Shown: positions 25,258 to 33,756, numbered from the stretch's first letter. The stretch: DNA of 64,000 nucleotides from JAUSIK01 sp964547875 (GCA_964547875.1 CAZJPE010000003.1:1-64000); one strand, 5' to 3'. Notes: generated by a model not told the origin, from the sequence alone. Program-made: numbers and translations.

Positions 25258-25287
25258 ATTAATAAACCCTGTCGTATTTATATCGTT

Positions 25288-26118
25288 ATGGAGCAATATT
25301 ATTTTCTTTTTGGAATTGGATTGTTGTGGAGCATATTTGCCGTTGTTCAGGATTTGAAAACTCGGGAAGTTTCAAATTGGCTGAATTTTTCTTTAATTGG
25401 ATTCGCATTGGCTTATAGGGCGTTTTATTCTTTATTTTCTTCCGATTATTTATTTTTAATTTCAGGGCTTTTGGGATTTGGAGTGTTTTTTGGATTGGCG
25501 CATTTGTTCTATTATACTAAGGTTTTTGCAGGTGGAGACGCAAAATTGTTGATGGGATTTGGAGTTATTTTGCCTTATGGAAATTTTAATGAATTGCTTT
25601 TCTTAGGAGTGACTTTTTGTTTTGCATTATTCTTTTTTGGGGCTTTGTACGGATTAATTTATAGCGTTTTTATTGTTTTGAAAAATATGAAAAGGTTTAA
25701 GAGGGAATTTTTTAGGAGAATTAAAATAGTTAAATGGGTTTTTTTTGTTTTGTTGTTATTTAGTATTATACTTATGTTTTTAGATTATAGCATTATTATT
25801 TTTGGCATTTTTGTGATTTTGCTTTTATTTTTGTATGCTTATGTAAAGGCATTGGATTCGTGCATGATTAAATTAGTGAATTTTAAGAATTTACAAGAGG
25901 GCGACTGGCTTGAAAAGGATGTTAAAATAGGGAAGAAGATGATTAAGAAGAGCGTTCATGGCTTGAGCAAAGATGAGATAAAACTATTGAAGAAATTCAG
26001 GAAGAGCGTTTATATCAAAGAAGGAATTCCTTTTACTCCTGCATTTTTGCTCTCCTTGATAGCTATGGTATTCTTCTCTTTAACTTCAGGATTTGACTTT
26101 TTACTTTCTCTATTTTGA
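25288..26118 (+). CDS. Prepilin peptidase (A24 family)
   Basis: Aspartic membrane protease that removes class III signal peptides from prepilins. The catalytic aspartates are Asp22 (VVQDLKTREVSNW) and Asp84 in AGGDAK (GxGD-type). Hydrophobic segments lie near 4-20, 33-50, 55-75, 88-120, 147-187 and 251-275. The 276-residue length is within the range of archaeal PilD/ArlK-type enzymes with an extra loop. It lies just after the pilin-like operon and is the natural processing enzyme for it. Its last 56 nt overlap the convergent HIT-like gene. Confidence 0.92.
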   Translation: MEQYYFLFGIGLLWSIFAVVQDLKTREVSNWLNFSLIGFALAYRAFYSLFSSDYLFLISGLLGFGVFFGLAHLFYYTKVFAGGDAKLLMGFGVILPYGNFNELLFLGVTFCFALFFFGALYGLIYSVFIVLKNMKRFKREFFRRIKIVKWVFFVLLLFSIILMFLDYSIIIFGIFVILLLFLYAYVKALDSCMIKLVNFKNLQEGDWLEKDVKIGKKMIKKSVHGLSKDEIKLLKKFRKSVYIKEGIPFTPAFLLSLIAMVFFSLTSGFDFLLSLF

Positions 26119-26671
26119 TCTTTTCTACGGATTTTTTTATTTTTTCAACATTTATCTCTTTTTTTATTTCTTCAAGCTTTTCTAAAGAAAGCTCCTGCCT
26201 TTCTGATTTTAGATTCAGGGGCTTGTCATAGATAGGGATTATGTTTAATATTATCTCGCCAAATGCTTTTTCAGGGATTATAGATGTCGACTTTGCTTTT
26301 AACGATTCTATTAATTTTTTTGATATTTTTTCTGATAGAGCATAAACTTCTTTTGGGATGTCTTTTTCATTCTCTATTGGATTTTTTGGAATTATTAAAG
26401 TATGGCCTTTTGAAATTGATTTTACAGAGAGGACTGCAATTGCTTTTTCATTTTCGTCTATTTTTACTGATTGAATTTTTCCTTCTACAATCATTCTAAA
26501 TATTTTTTGAGATTCCTGCGAGCGCTGCCGTTCTAGCATTGCTTCCAGAGACTCGGGAGCGAGAGAATCTATCTGCTCTTGGGCTTCTTTTCTTTTTTCT
26601 GGGGAAAGATGGGAGATTTGCTGCTCTAGTTGGGATTTTAGCTCTTTGGTTTGTTCTTTTGTAAGTGCCAT
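26063..26671 (-). CDS. HIT-superfamily-like protein lacking the histidine triad
   Basis: A 202-residue protein. Residues 1-50 are helical; about 55-160 follow the HIT fold (IFRMIVEGKIQSVKI, then SISKGHTLIIPKNPIE), where active enzymes continue to HxHxH. Here the site reads GEIILNIIPIYD, so all triad histidines are missing. The tail is Lys/Glu-rich and helical. A nucleotide-binding but non-hydrolytic role is inferred. It ends inside the convergent prepilin peptidase gene. Confidence 0.7.
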   Translation of the reverse strand: MALTKEQTKELKSQLEQQISHLSPEKRKEAQEQIDSLAPESLEAMLERQRSQESQKIFRMIVEGKIQSVKIDENEKAIAVLSVKSISKGHTLIIPKNPIENEKDIPKEVYALSEKISKKLIESLKAKSTSIIPEKAFGEIILNIIPIYDKPLNLKSERQELSLEKLEEIKKEINVEKIKKSVEKIKIEKVKSQILKLKRRIP

Positions 26672-26721
26672 AAATAATTCAATTTAATTAACTTTAAATA
26701 TTTAGTTTTTATTCAAAAATT

Positions 26722-26973
26722 ATGATAGAAAGAAAATGTCTCCCTGATAAGTGGCATGCGAGATTGATTTGTGGCTGTGGGGAAAGAGTAACTGACGAAG
26801 CAAAACGTATAGATATGACTTCTATTTTGTTTAATTCAGATATTGTACGCTTATGTGACGAGAAGGGAAGATTTTTATCTGGAGGTGCTTTTTATGAGCT
26901 GTCAAAAGTAGTCTATTGGATTGAAGATGATGCTTGTGATTTTTTGGAGAAAGAGCATCGGTTTTCCTTTTAA
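26722..26973 (+). CDS. Hypothetical protein
   Basis: An 83-residue acidic protein with Cys5, Cys17 and Cys19 (LICGCGERVTDEAK) and two more cysteines. A structural metal site is possible, but no family was recognised. It has an upstream AT-rich promoter region shared with the divergent HIT-like gene. Confidence 0.55.
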   Translation: MIERKCLPDKWHARLICGCGERVTDEAKRIDMTSILFNSDIVRLCDEKGRFLSGGAFYELSKVVYWIEDDACDFLEKEHRFSF

Positions 26974-27044
26974 GAGTATATTTCTATGGGAAGACTTGAT
27001 AATTTAGTAATTAAAAAAATTATTAGTTATAGAGTAAGTCCTCT

Positions 27045-27320
27045 TTAGCCAAATGCCCTTCTGTAATCTTCTATTTTAACTGAAGAAACGTGTTTGAGCT
27101 TCGAGAGCGAGTTTTCTATAATATCCGTTGATTTTTCTTCAGGCCAGGCAAATTTTAATTTTATTGCTTTCAAACCAAAGGCTATTTCTTCTTCTTCAGA
27201 TGAGATGTTTTTTGCGCCTTTTTCCATTAGTGCTTTCTTTGCTTTTTCTTTTATCTCTCCAAGATTTGCATTTGGAGAGTCTGGGAGGATTTTTAGTATT
27301 ACTGCTGATATGCTTGCCAT
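27045..27320 (-). CDS. Elongation factor 1-beta
   Basis: Guanine nucleotide exchange factor for aEF1A in translation elongation. The 91 residues cover only the compact ferredoxin-like archaeal domain (ISAVILKILPDSPNANLGEI; FGLKAIKLKFAWPEE), as in other archaea. Single gene, divergent from RPA. Confidence 0.92.
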   Translation of the reverse strand: MASISAVILKILPDSPNANLGEIKEKAKKALMEKGAKNISSEEEEIAFGLKAIKLKFAWPEEKSTDIIENSLSKLKHVSSVKIEDYRRAFG

Positions 27321-27413
27321 TTTATGAGTTAGACGTAGCTGTTTAAAAAGCTTCTGAAAACTAAAAACTGAAATTATAATAATGCTTTTAAATGCATATT
27401 ATTTTCATGATTT

Positions 27414-28370
27414 ATGGATGATAATTATCAAAAGCTGATTGCTCGGATTTCAGAGGCTGCAAGAATCAGCGTTGCGGAGATAGAGAGGAAGATTGACGCA
27501 AAGAGGGCGAGGCTATCAGGGCTTGTTAGCAAGGAGGGGGCTGCGCAGATTGTTGCTGCAGAGCTTGGAATAAATTTTGAGCAGGAGAGGATGAAAATTT
27601 CAGAGTTGGTGCATGGTATGAGAAGAGTCAATGTTATAGGAAAAATTTTAGAAGTTTTTCCGATAAGAGAGTATAGTAAAAATGGAAGAGAGGGAAAGGT
27701 ATGTAATTTCCTGATTGCGGACGAGGGCTCTAACACAAGGGTTGTTGTTTGGGATAATCATCATATAGTGCTATTTGAAGATGGCAAGCTAAAAGCAGGG
27801 GACGTTGTGGAGATTTCAAATGCAAATATAAGAAATGGAGAGTTGCATTTAACTTCTTTTTCTGATATCAAAAAGAGCAAGGAAGTATTGGATAATGTTG
27901 TTGCAGAGAGAGTTTTTACAGAGAGGAAGATTAGGGATGTGAGAGAGGGCGAGCGCTTTAAGACTAGGGCAGTCGTTGTGCAGGTTTTTGAGCCGAGATA
28001 TTTTGAGGCATGCCCAAAATGCGGGAAGAAAGTTGTTGATAAATCATGCAAGCAGCATGGCGTAGTTGAAGGGAGGAAGAGGGCATTGCTTAGTGTTGTG
28101 CTTGATGACGGGAGCGAGAGCATAAGAGGAGTATTGTTTGGCGAGCAGATTAATAAGATTGGATTAAACGAGAACGACGTTTTTTCTTTGGAGAATTTCG
28201 CTGTCAAGAAGAATGAACTGCTCGGAGAGGAGAAGTTTTTCTGCGGTAATGTAAGAGCTAATGCTTTATTTAATACAATTGAGATGAATGTTGAGGATGT
28301 TTTTGACGTCAAGCCTGATGAGCTGATTAGCGAGTTGGAGAAGAGAGCTTGGGCAAATTTAGCGAAGTAA
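27414..28370 (+). CDS. Replication protein A (ssDNA-binding)
   Basis: A 318-residue OB-fold protein that coats single-stranded DNA in replication and repair. The N-terminal helical part is followed by an OB fold (VIGKILEVFPIREYSKNGRE...VWDNH), a second OB fold, and a zinc finger (CPKCGKKVVDKSCKQHG, about 200-216). It is directly followed by radA 48 nt downstream, a functional pairing for recombination. Confidence 0.92.
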   Translation: MDDNYQKLIARISEAARISVAEIERKIDAKRARLSGLVSKEGAAQIVAAELGINFEQERMKISELVHGMRRVNVIGKILEVFPIREYSKNGREGKVCNFLIADEGSNTRVVVWDNHHIVLFEDGKLKAGDVVEISNANIRNGELHLTSFSDIKKSKEVLDNVVAERVFTERKIRDVREGERFKTRAVVVQVFEPRYFEACPKCGKKVVDKSCKQHGVVEGRKRALLSVVLDDGSESIRGVLFGEQINKIGLNENDVFSLENFAVKKNELLGEEKFFCGNVRANALFNTIEMNVEDVFDVKPDELISELEKRAWANLAK

Positions 28371-28385
28371 GGGCTGTTTCACAAC

Positions 28386-28396
28386 TAAATTTATAA
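28386..28396 (+). promoter_or_regulatory. TTTATAAA promoter element before radA
   Basis: ATTTATAAAC starts about 31 nt before the radA ATG, so radA probably has its own start site in addition to any read-through from RPA. Confidence 0.4.
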
Positions 28397-28418
28397 ACTG
28401 ATTGTTTTTATTGAGTAA

Positions 28419-29414
28419 ATGGCCAAGGAAGAAAAGAAAGAGGGTGAAGAGAGCGCAGAGCCGAAATTAACTGACATTCCTGGAATAGGGCCAGGAATTG
28501 CTACAAAACTAGAAGCTGCCGGCGTTTATGATTTAATGGGGTTGGCTGTCATGTCTCCTTCTGCGTTATCTGAGATGGCTGGTGTTGGGGAGGTGGTTGC
28601 AAGGAAAGCTATTCAGGCAGCCAGGACAATGATGAAACTTGGTTTTGTAGATGGAGTAGAATTCGCTAAGAGAAGAGAGAATGTTGGTTATGTCTCTACA
28701 GGGAGCAAGAATCTTGATATTTTATTGGGAGGAAAGGGAATTGAGACAAGGGCAATGACAGAGACCTATGGTGCTTTTTCAAGTGGAAAAACACAACTTG
28801 CTTTGACATTAGCGGTTAATGTCCAATTGCCAAAGGAGCAGGGTGGATTGAATGGAAAGGCAGTTGTAATTGATACAGAATCTACATTTAGACCTGAAAG
28901 AATTAGGCAGATTGCAGAGGGTTTAGGAGCAAATCCTGAAAAGGTGTTAAAGAATATTTTAGTCGCTAGGGCATTTTCTAGTGATCATCAGATATTGTTA
29001 ATAGACAAAGTGAATGATATGATTAAAAATGGCGAGGATATTAAGTTAATAATTATTGATTCTCTAACTGCTCATTTTAGGGCAGAGTTTAGCGGAAGAG
29101 GACAGCTTGCAGATAGGCAGCAGAAATTAAATCGTTATTTACACGATTTAATGAAAATGGCAGAGCGACATAATTTAGCAGTTTTTGTTACTAATCAAGT
29201 AATGGCAAATCCTGGGATGCTATTTGGGGATCCTACTACTCCTGTCGGAGGGCATATTGTTGGGCACATGAGCACTATAAGAGTCTATTTACGCAAGGGC
29301 AAGGGAGGGAGCAGAGTTGCAAAGATCATTGACGCTCCGCATTTGCCTGAAAATGAGGCGCAGTTTTTCATTACAAAGCATGGCGTGAGGGATGAGGGGC
29401 AGGACGATGACTGA
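28419..29414 (+). CDS. radA: RadA recombinase
   Basis: Archaeal RecA/Rad51 homologue, 331 residues. The N-terminal helix-hairpin-helix (IPGIGPGIATKLEAAG, 20-35), Walker A GAFSSGKT (118-125; usually GEFGSGKT), Walker B LIIIDSL (210-215) and the L2 region (MANPGMLFGDPTTPVGG) are all present. It catalyses homologous pairing and strand exchange. The unusual Ala/Ser in Walker A keeps the essential GxxxxGKT. Confidence 0.97.
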   Translation: MAKEEKKEGEESAEPKLTDIPGIGPGIATKLEAAGVYDLMGLAVMSPSALSEMAGVGEVVARKAIQAARTMMKLGFVDGVEFAKRRENVGYVSTGSKNLDILLGGKGIETRAMTETYGAFSSGKTQLALTLAVNVQLPKEQGGLNGKAVVIDTESTFRPERIRQIAEGLGANPEKVLKNILVARAFSSDHQILLIDKVNDMIKNGEDIKLIIIDSLTAHFRAEFSGRGQLADRQQKLNRYLHDLMKMAERHNLAVFVTNQVMANPGMLFGDPTTPVGGHIVGHMSTIRVYLRKGKGGSRVAKIIDAPHLPENEAQFFITKHGVRDEGQDDD

Positions 29415-29496
29415 TGGGAGAGATAAAATAGTATTTGGAGATGGTATTATTATATATAAATAAGATAACTATTCTGGAACTTAAGAGAAGATGGTA

Positions 29497-29513
29497 TTGG
29501 CCATTTTGGCCGA
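29497..29513 (+). terminator. Small GGCC hairpin followed by TTTT
   Basis: TTGGCC, ATTTT, GGCCGA can form a short stem, followed by a T run, 83 nt after radA. Weak candidate terminator or processing site. Confidence 0.25.
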
Positions 29514-29564
29514 TTTTAAATGATGATTAGGAAGATTTAAATTTTTAGATTTGTATTTTAATTA

Positions 29565-30173
29565 ATGAATTGGAAAGAGAAATATCCCATAATTTTGCTT
29601 GTTATTTATTTGATAATATGGATTATTCTTGCTGTTTCGCCTAAATACAGAAGCGTCTGGATTGACGAAAATATATTGACTGTTTTATTTGTCGTTTTGC
29701 TCGTTGTTAGCTATAAATGGTTTAAATTTTCAAATTTTAGCTATGGCTTGCTGTTTGTTTTTATGATATTGCACGCAATCGGAGGGCATTATAGCTATAA
29801 CGACAATCCTTTATTTGATTTTTTACAGAACATGTTTGAAATGAGAAGAAATCATTATGATAGGATTGTGCATTTTTTATTTGGTATTATGTTTTTTCTT
29901 CCTATTTATGAAGTTGTAACTAGGATGTTTAAAGTGCCTAAGGGATGGAGGGGATTTTTCATTGCATTTTTTGTCGTAGTTGCGTTAAAGGGAGGTTTTG
30001 AAGTCATTGAATATGCCTATGTGTGGGTCAAGTCTGATCCGCTGACAGTTAGTAATTATCTTGGAGAGCAGGGAGATTCATGGGACGCACATAAAGATGT
30101 TGGCTTGGGAATTATTGGAGCCATGATTAGCTGGATGATAATCGGAGTTAATAGAATTTTGAGAAAGGTTTGA
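29565..30173 (+). CDS. DUF2238-family membrane protein
   Basis: A 202-residue protein with about six hydrophobic helices. Conserved polar motifs typical of DUF2238 (YjdF-like) are HAIGGHYSY, RNHYDRIVHFLFG and GDSWDAHKDV. The biochemical role of the family is unknown. It overlaps the next ATG by 1 nt (TGATG), so it is coupled to the oxygenase gene. A second family member lies at 44294. Confidence 0.85.
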   Translation: MNWKEKYPIILLVIYLIIWIILAVSPKYRSVWIDENILTVLFVVLLVVSYKWFKFSNFSYGLLFVFMILHAIGGHYSYNDNPLFDFLQNMFEMRRNHYDRIVHFLFGIMFFLPIYEVVTRMFKVPKGWRGFFIAFFVVVALKGGFEVIEYAYVWVKSDPLTVSNYLGEQGDSWDAHKDVGLGIIGAMISWMIIGVNRILRKV

Positions 30174-30763
30174 TGGAGTTTATCAATAAAGAATTGCTGA
30201 AAAGAGAGAGAATTAAGAAATTAAATGGGGGCTTTTTAGACGGAGAGCCCTATGGGAATGTTTTAATTGAGAATTTTTTGAACAGAAAGGACGCGAGGGA
30301 AATTTTTGAAGCTTTGAAAAAAGAGAAATTTGATGATAAGGAGAGCGATTTATTTTCTTTAAAGCAGACTAATGATTTTGCTGATATTGATGGCGCTTTG
30401 AAGGATTTTTATAATCTTATAAAATCAAAGGAATTTATTAAATGGCTTGAGGATATTAGCGGAATTAAATTGAAGATGAAAATTGACATGAGCGGAAGCT
30501 TGTATGAAAGTTGTGATTATTTATTATGCCATGATGACAGATTGGCTGGAAGGAAAATCGCTTTTGTTTATTATTTAAGCAATTGCAGAGGCGGAGAATT
30601 CGTAATGTATAATAGCTATAGGGGAAAAGTTGGGGAAGAAGCAAGGAGAATTTTGCCTAAATTTAATTCTATTTTATTGTTTAAAGTAGGCAATAAAAGT
30701 TTTCATTCTGTGAATGAAGTTATAAGCGGGAAGAGATATGCAATTGGAGGATGGTTTCATTAA
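30173..30763 (+). CDS. 2-oxoglutarate/Fe(II)-dependent oxygenase (prolyl-hydroxylase-like)
   Basis: A 196-residue double-stranded beta-helix protein. The iron facial triad is intact: His120, Asp122 (LLCHDDRLAG) and His178 (NKSFHSVNEV), with Arg188 (SGKRYAIGGW) to hold 2-oxoglutarate. It resembles prolyl 4-hydroxylase/Ofd1-type enzymes that modify proteins, such as ribosomal subunits. The start at 30173 overlaps the upstream stop. The substrate is unknown. Confidence 0.85.
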   Translation: MEFINKELLKRERIKKLNGGFLDGEPYGNVLIENFLNRKDAREIFEALKKEKFDDKESDLFSLKQTNDFADIDGALKDFYNLIKSKEFIKWLEDISGIKLKMKIDMSGSLYESCDYLLCHDDRLAGRKIAFVYYLSNCRGGEFVMYNSYRGKVGEEARRILPKFNSILLFKVGNKSFHSVNEVISGKRYAIGGWFH

Positions 30764-30774
30764 AGATTTAAAAC

Positions 30775-31329
30775 ATGATAAATAAAGTTTATTTGAATAG
30801 AGAAGTTATAAAGAGAATGAGGTGGAATTATTTAGATAAGAAGATGTTGAGATTGGATGGATTTTTTAGCAATGGTTTTTATAAGAGCATTTTTGAGGGT
30901 ATTAAGAGGGTTAATGGGGAGCGCATTAAAATAGCTGGTAGACATTCTTATGAGAAGCTGGATGTTATGAAGATTAATGAGATATTTAAGAATAAGGAAT
31001 TTGTTAATTTTATTAATTTAATCAGCTGTGAGAATTTTAATGATTATGAGATTAATGTGAAGAGATTTAGGCAGGGAGATTATACTTTAGTGCATGATTA
31101 TATCGCAGGAAAGGGAATAGAATTTTTGTTTATTCTTGCTGACAAATGGGATGATAAATATGGAGGATATGTTGTTTATACTGACAATAAAAGTAAGAGT
31201 ATGATCTTTTCTATTAAGGGAAATAGTTTTATATTGATTAATAAAAGGGATGTGGGGAGATTTGTTAAGTATGTTAATCATCTTGCTGGAAAGAGGAGTT
31301 TTGTTTTGGTTGAGGGAAGATTTTATTGA
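30775..31329 (+). CDS. Degenerate oxygenase-like paralogue
   Basis: A 184-residue protein following the active oxygenase by 11 nt. TLVHDYIAGKGIEFLFIL aligns with LLCHDDRLAGRKIAFVYYL of its neighbour, and AGKRSFVLVEGRF with SGKRYAIGGWF. The HxD motif has become HDY and the distal histidine is replaced, while the 2-oxoglutarate arginine region is kept. Probably inactive or repurposed, perhaps a partner subunit. Confidence 0.62.
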   Translation: MINKVYLNREVIKRMRWNYLDKKMLRLDGFFSNGFYKSIFEGIKRVNGERIKIAGRHSYEKLDVMKINEIFKNKEFVNFINLISCENFNDYEINVKRFRQGDYTLVHDYIAGKGIEFLFILADKWDDKYGGYVVYTDNKSKSMIFSIKGNSFILINKRDVGRFVKYVNHLAGKRSFVLVEGRFY

Positions 31330-31377
31330 TTTTAATTTTTGCATAAGCTTAAAAGGATTAAATTTGAATAATATAAT

Positions 31378-32784
31378 ATGAAAAACTTTAGAGAAATCGG
31401 ATTAAGCCGAGATTTGCTAAGAGTTCTTGAAGAAATAAATTTTGATGAGCCTACTGAAATTCAGGAGAAGGTTATTCCTTTAGCATTAGCTGGGAGAGAC
31501 GTTATAGGGGAAAGCGCAACTGGGTCTGGCAAGACTTTGGCTTTTGGAGCGCCAATTATTGAAAATATAGAAAAAGGAAAGTTTTTGCAGGCATTGATAT
31601 TAACGCCGACTAGAGAGTTGGCAGAGCAGGTTTCTAAATCACTATTAGTTTTTTCAAGGTATAAACACTTAAGAATAGTTGCTGTTTATGGAGGGGTTTC
31701 GCTAAATCCACAAATAGAGAATTTAAGGAGAGCAGAGATTGCTGTTGGCACGCCTGGCAGAATACTTGACCATATTTCCAGAAGGACAATTGATCTGTCA
31801 AGAGTTAGATTCTTGGTTTTGGACGAAGCAGACAGGATGCTTGACATGGGATTTCTTCCAGACGTGACAAAGATAATAGGACATTGCCCGAGAAATAGGC
31901 AGACTTTTTTATTTTCTGCAACTATTTCGAGCGATATATTAGGAATTTCTAAGAGATATATGAAAGGCTCTGTTGAGGTGTCTGTTGAATCTTATGTTGA
32001 TCCTTCAAAACTTGAACAGGTTGTTTATGAGGTATCTTCAAAAGAGAAATTTTCTTTTTTAGTGCATCTTCTTAAAGAAGAGAGTTCTAAACTTGTATTA
32101 GTTTTCTGCAATACAAAGAGAAATGCGGATTTTATTGGAAAAAATTTGCGAAGATATGGTTTTGACGCATTGGCTCTTCATGGAGATTTAAGCCAGAACA
32201 AGAGAAACAGCGTTCTTGAGCACTTTCATAAAAGCGAGAAATTTATTTTGGTCTGCACTGACGTTGCTGCTAGAGGCTTGGACATAAAAAATGTGTCTCA
32301 CGTTTATAATTATGACTCTCCTAAAACTAGTATAGAGTACATTCATAGAGTTGGAAGAACAGCGAGGGCTGGAAAGGAGGGAAAGGCTATAACAATTTTG
32401 TCTGAAAGGGATTTTGAGAATTTCAGAAGAGTGCTAAGAGACGAGTCCTTAGAAATAAAAAAAGTGCCTCTTCCAGAATTTGAGAAAATTTTTGTCAAGA
32501 TGTCTGACGAGGGACATGGGAGATTTGGCAGATTTTCTAATAGAGGGCGAAGCAGGGATTTTGGCAGAGCAGGATTTAGCAGGATACGAAATAGTTTTGG
32601 CGGGGCGAATCGTCAGGATTTTAGAGGCAGGCGAGATTTTAAAGAGAGGGAAGACAGAGGGTTTGGCAGAAGTGGCGGAAATAGAGATTCTCGCCATGGG
32701 CGTTATAGAGGGGAAAGAGGAGAGCGGGGCTTTAGAGGAAGGGGAAACGAAAGACATTTTTATAGGCGGAGAATTAGGCATTGA
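31378..32784 (+). CDS. DEAD-box RNA helicase with Arg/Gly-rich tail
   Basis: A 468-residue SF2 RNA helicase. Q motif PTEIQ (25-29), ATGSGKT (47-53), PTRELAEQ (Ia), VLDEADRM (II), SAT (III), and HRVGRTAR (VI) are intact. Residues about 380-468 form a basic tail rich in RG, RGxR and FGR repeats that should bind RNA and may drive condensation. Likely roles are rRNA maturation or cold-shock remodelling. The 3' end almost meets the convergent zinc-protein gene. Confidence 0.94.
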   Translation: MKNFREIGLSRDLLRVLEEINFDEPTEIQEKVIPLALAGRDVIGESATGSGKTLAFGAPIIENIEKGKFLQALILTPTRELAEQVSKSLLVFSRYKHLRIVAVYGGVSLNPQIENLRRAEIAVGTPGRILDHISRRTIDLSRVRFLVLDEADRMLDMGFLPDVTKIIGHCPRNRQTFLFSATISSDILGISKRYMKGSVEVSVESYVDPSKLEQVVYEVSSKEKFSFLVHLLKEESSKLVLVFCNTKRNADFIGKNLRRYGFDALALHGDLSQNKRNSVLEHFHKSEKFILVCTDVAARGLDIKNVSHVYNYDSPKTSIEYIHRVGRTARAGKEGKAITILSERDFENFRRVLRDESLEIKKVPLPEFEKIFVKMSDEGHGRFGRFSNRGRSRDFGRAGFSRIRNSFGGANRQDFRGRRDFKEREDRGFGRSGGNRDSRHGRYRGERGERGFRGRGNERHFYRRRIRH

Positions 32785-32795
32785 TTATTTATTTT

Positions 32796-33017
32796 TTAAT
32801 TAATAGAACAATAAGGCAACTTGTTCTTCAATCTTTTTCTTTCTTGCTCAAAATGTTTTCTGCATAAATAATTCCGACCGCTTTTACCGATTAACATAGG
32901 ATAAACTTCCTTGTATGCTTTATTTGTGCAAGTTCCGTGATAATCACAAACATGAACTCTTTTTCCATTTAACATTTTAGTCATTGGAGCAATTCTTTTC
33001 ATTTTTTTCTTATGCAT
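32796..33017 (-). CDS. Small zinc-binding protein
   Basis: A 73-residue basic protein. CDYHGTC and CRKHFEQE supply four or more Cys/His ligands, like a treble-clef or zinc-ribbon. The in-frame extension to 33086 would run through the tRNA-Arg gene, so the ATG at 33017 is the supported start. Family unknown; a nucleic-acid-binding role is likely. Confidence 0.6.
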   Translation of the reverse strand: MHKKKMKRIAPMTKMLNGKRVHVCDYHGTCTNKAYKEVYPMLIGKSGRNYLCRKHFEQERKRLKNKLPYCSIN

Positions 33018-33032
33018 AGTAATGGGAGTGAA

Positions 33033-33119
33033 TGCCCCTACGCGGATTTGAACCGCGGTTTCAACCTTTTTGCCTTTTGGCCGCAAGGTTGCGTTCTATC
33101 CAGACTGAACTATAAGGGC
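33033..33119 (-). tRNA. tRNA-Arg(GCG) with candidate 13-nt intron
   Basis: The acceptor stem GCCCTTA pairs with TAGGGGC (one G-T), followed by discriminator A. The T-arm is CGCGG-TTCAAAT-CCGCG and the anticodon stem CAACC/GGTTG. The loop is 20 nt instead of 7. Reading T32 T33 G34 C35 G36 G37, then 13 extra bases containing GCC-AAAA-GGC, then A38, gives anticodon GCG with an intron at the canonical 37/38 position. Confidence 0.85.
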
Positions 33120-33145
33120 CATAACTTTCAAAGAAACGAGAATAT

Positions 33146-33715
33146 TTATAAATGCTTGTCCAAGTCTTTTTGGTAATTATACAATTCTGAATTTTTAAAC
33201 CATAGCGACAACTCGCGCTCTGCGGTTTCTTTGGAATCTGACGAATGAACGAGATTTCTTAACACGCGAGATTTTGAGTTTGCAATTTCGTAGGATTCAA
33301 ACATTGCGTAATCGCCGCGGATTGTGCCCGGGGAGGCTTGTTTTGGTTCTGTCGGGCCGATTATTTTTCTTACAATTTCTATTGCATGAGGGCCTTCCAA
33401 TGCTATTGCTATGACTGGAGATTCCTGAAGAAAGCTTATGTTCCAGGATTGTATGAGAGAACCGAATTCCATATGGTTTTTATATTTGAATGATTTTCCT
33501 TCTTTTTCATGAGCTGATCTTGTTTTTTCAAAGACTTTTTTTGCCCATTGTTCATCAAGAGGATAGTGTTTCTGGGCTAGTTTTTTATCTGCTTTGAGCA
33601 TTTTCATTCCTATAATTTTAAGGCCTGCTTCTTCGAATCTTGAGATTATTCTTCCTGTTAGGCCCCTCACGACTCCGTCTGGTTTTATTAAAACGAGAGT
33701 TTTTTCTGCTTCCAT
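33146..33715 (-). CDS. ndk: Nucleoside diphosphate kinase
   Basis: Transfers gamma-phosphate from ATP to NDPs through a phosphohistidine. Lys11 (LIKPDGVVRG) and catalytic His157 (NLVHSSDS) are present. It is 189 residues, longer than the usual 140-150 because of an insert around 50-90 and a C-terminal helix, as seen in several archaeal and DPANN forms. Divergent from an HTH gene with only 41 nt between them. Confidence 0.95.
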   Translation of the reverse strand: MEAEKTLVLIKPDGVVRGLTGRIISRFEEAGLKIIGMKMLKADKKLAQKHYPLDEQWAKKVFEKTRSAHEKEGKSFKYKNHMEFGSLIQSWNISFLQESPVIAIALEGPHAIEIVRKIIGPTEPKQASPGTIRGDYAMFESYEIANSKSRVLRNLVHSSDSKETAERELSLWFKNSELYNYQKDLDKHL

Positions 33716-33756
33716 GATTTATTTTAGATGAGAAGGATTTTAAAGATTGCTGTTAT

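Noticed and set aside
27761..28312. 183-codon minus-strand frame
   Set aside because: It is antisense to RPA, Ser/Leu-rich and without domain likeness.
28419..29414. Unusual Walker A (GAFSSGKT) as a sign of an inactive RadA
   Set aside because: The essential Gly, Lys and Thr are all present and every other RadA motif is intact.
33018..33086. N-terminal extension of the small zinc protein
   Set aside because: The extension is read through the tRNA-Arg gene; the ATG at 33017 is a better start.
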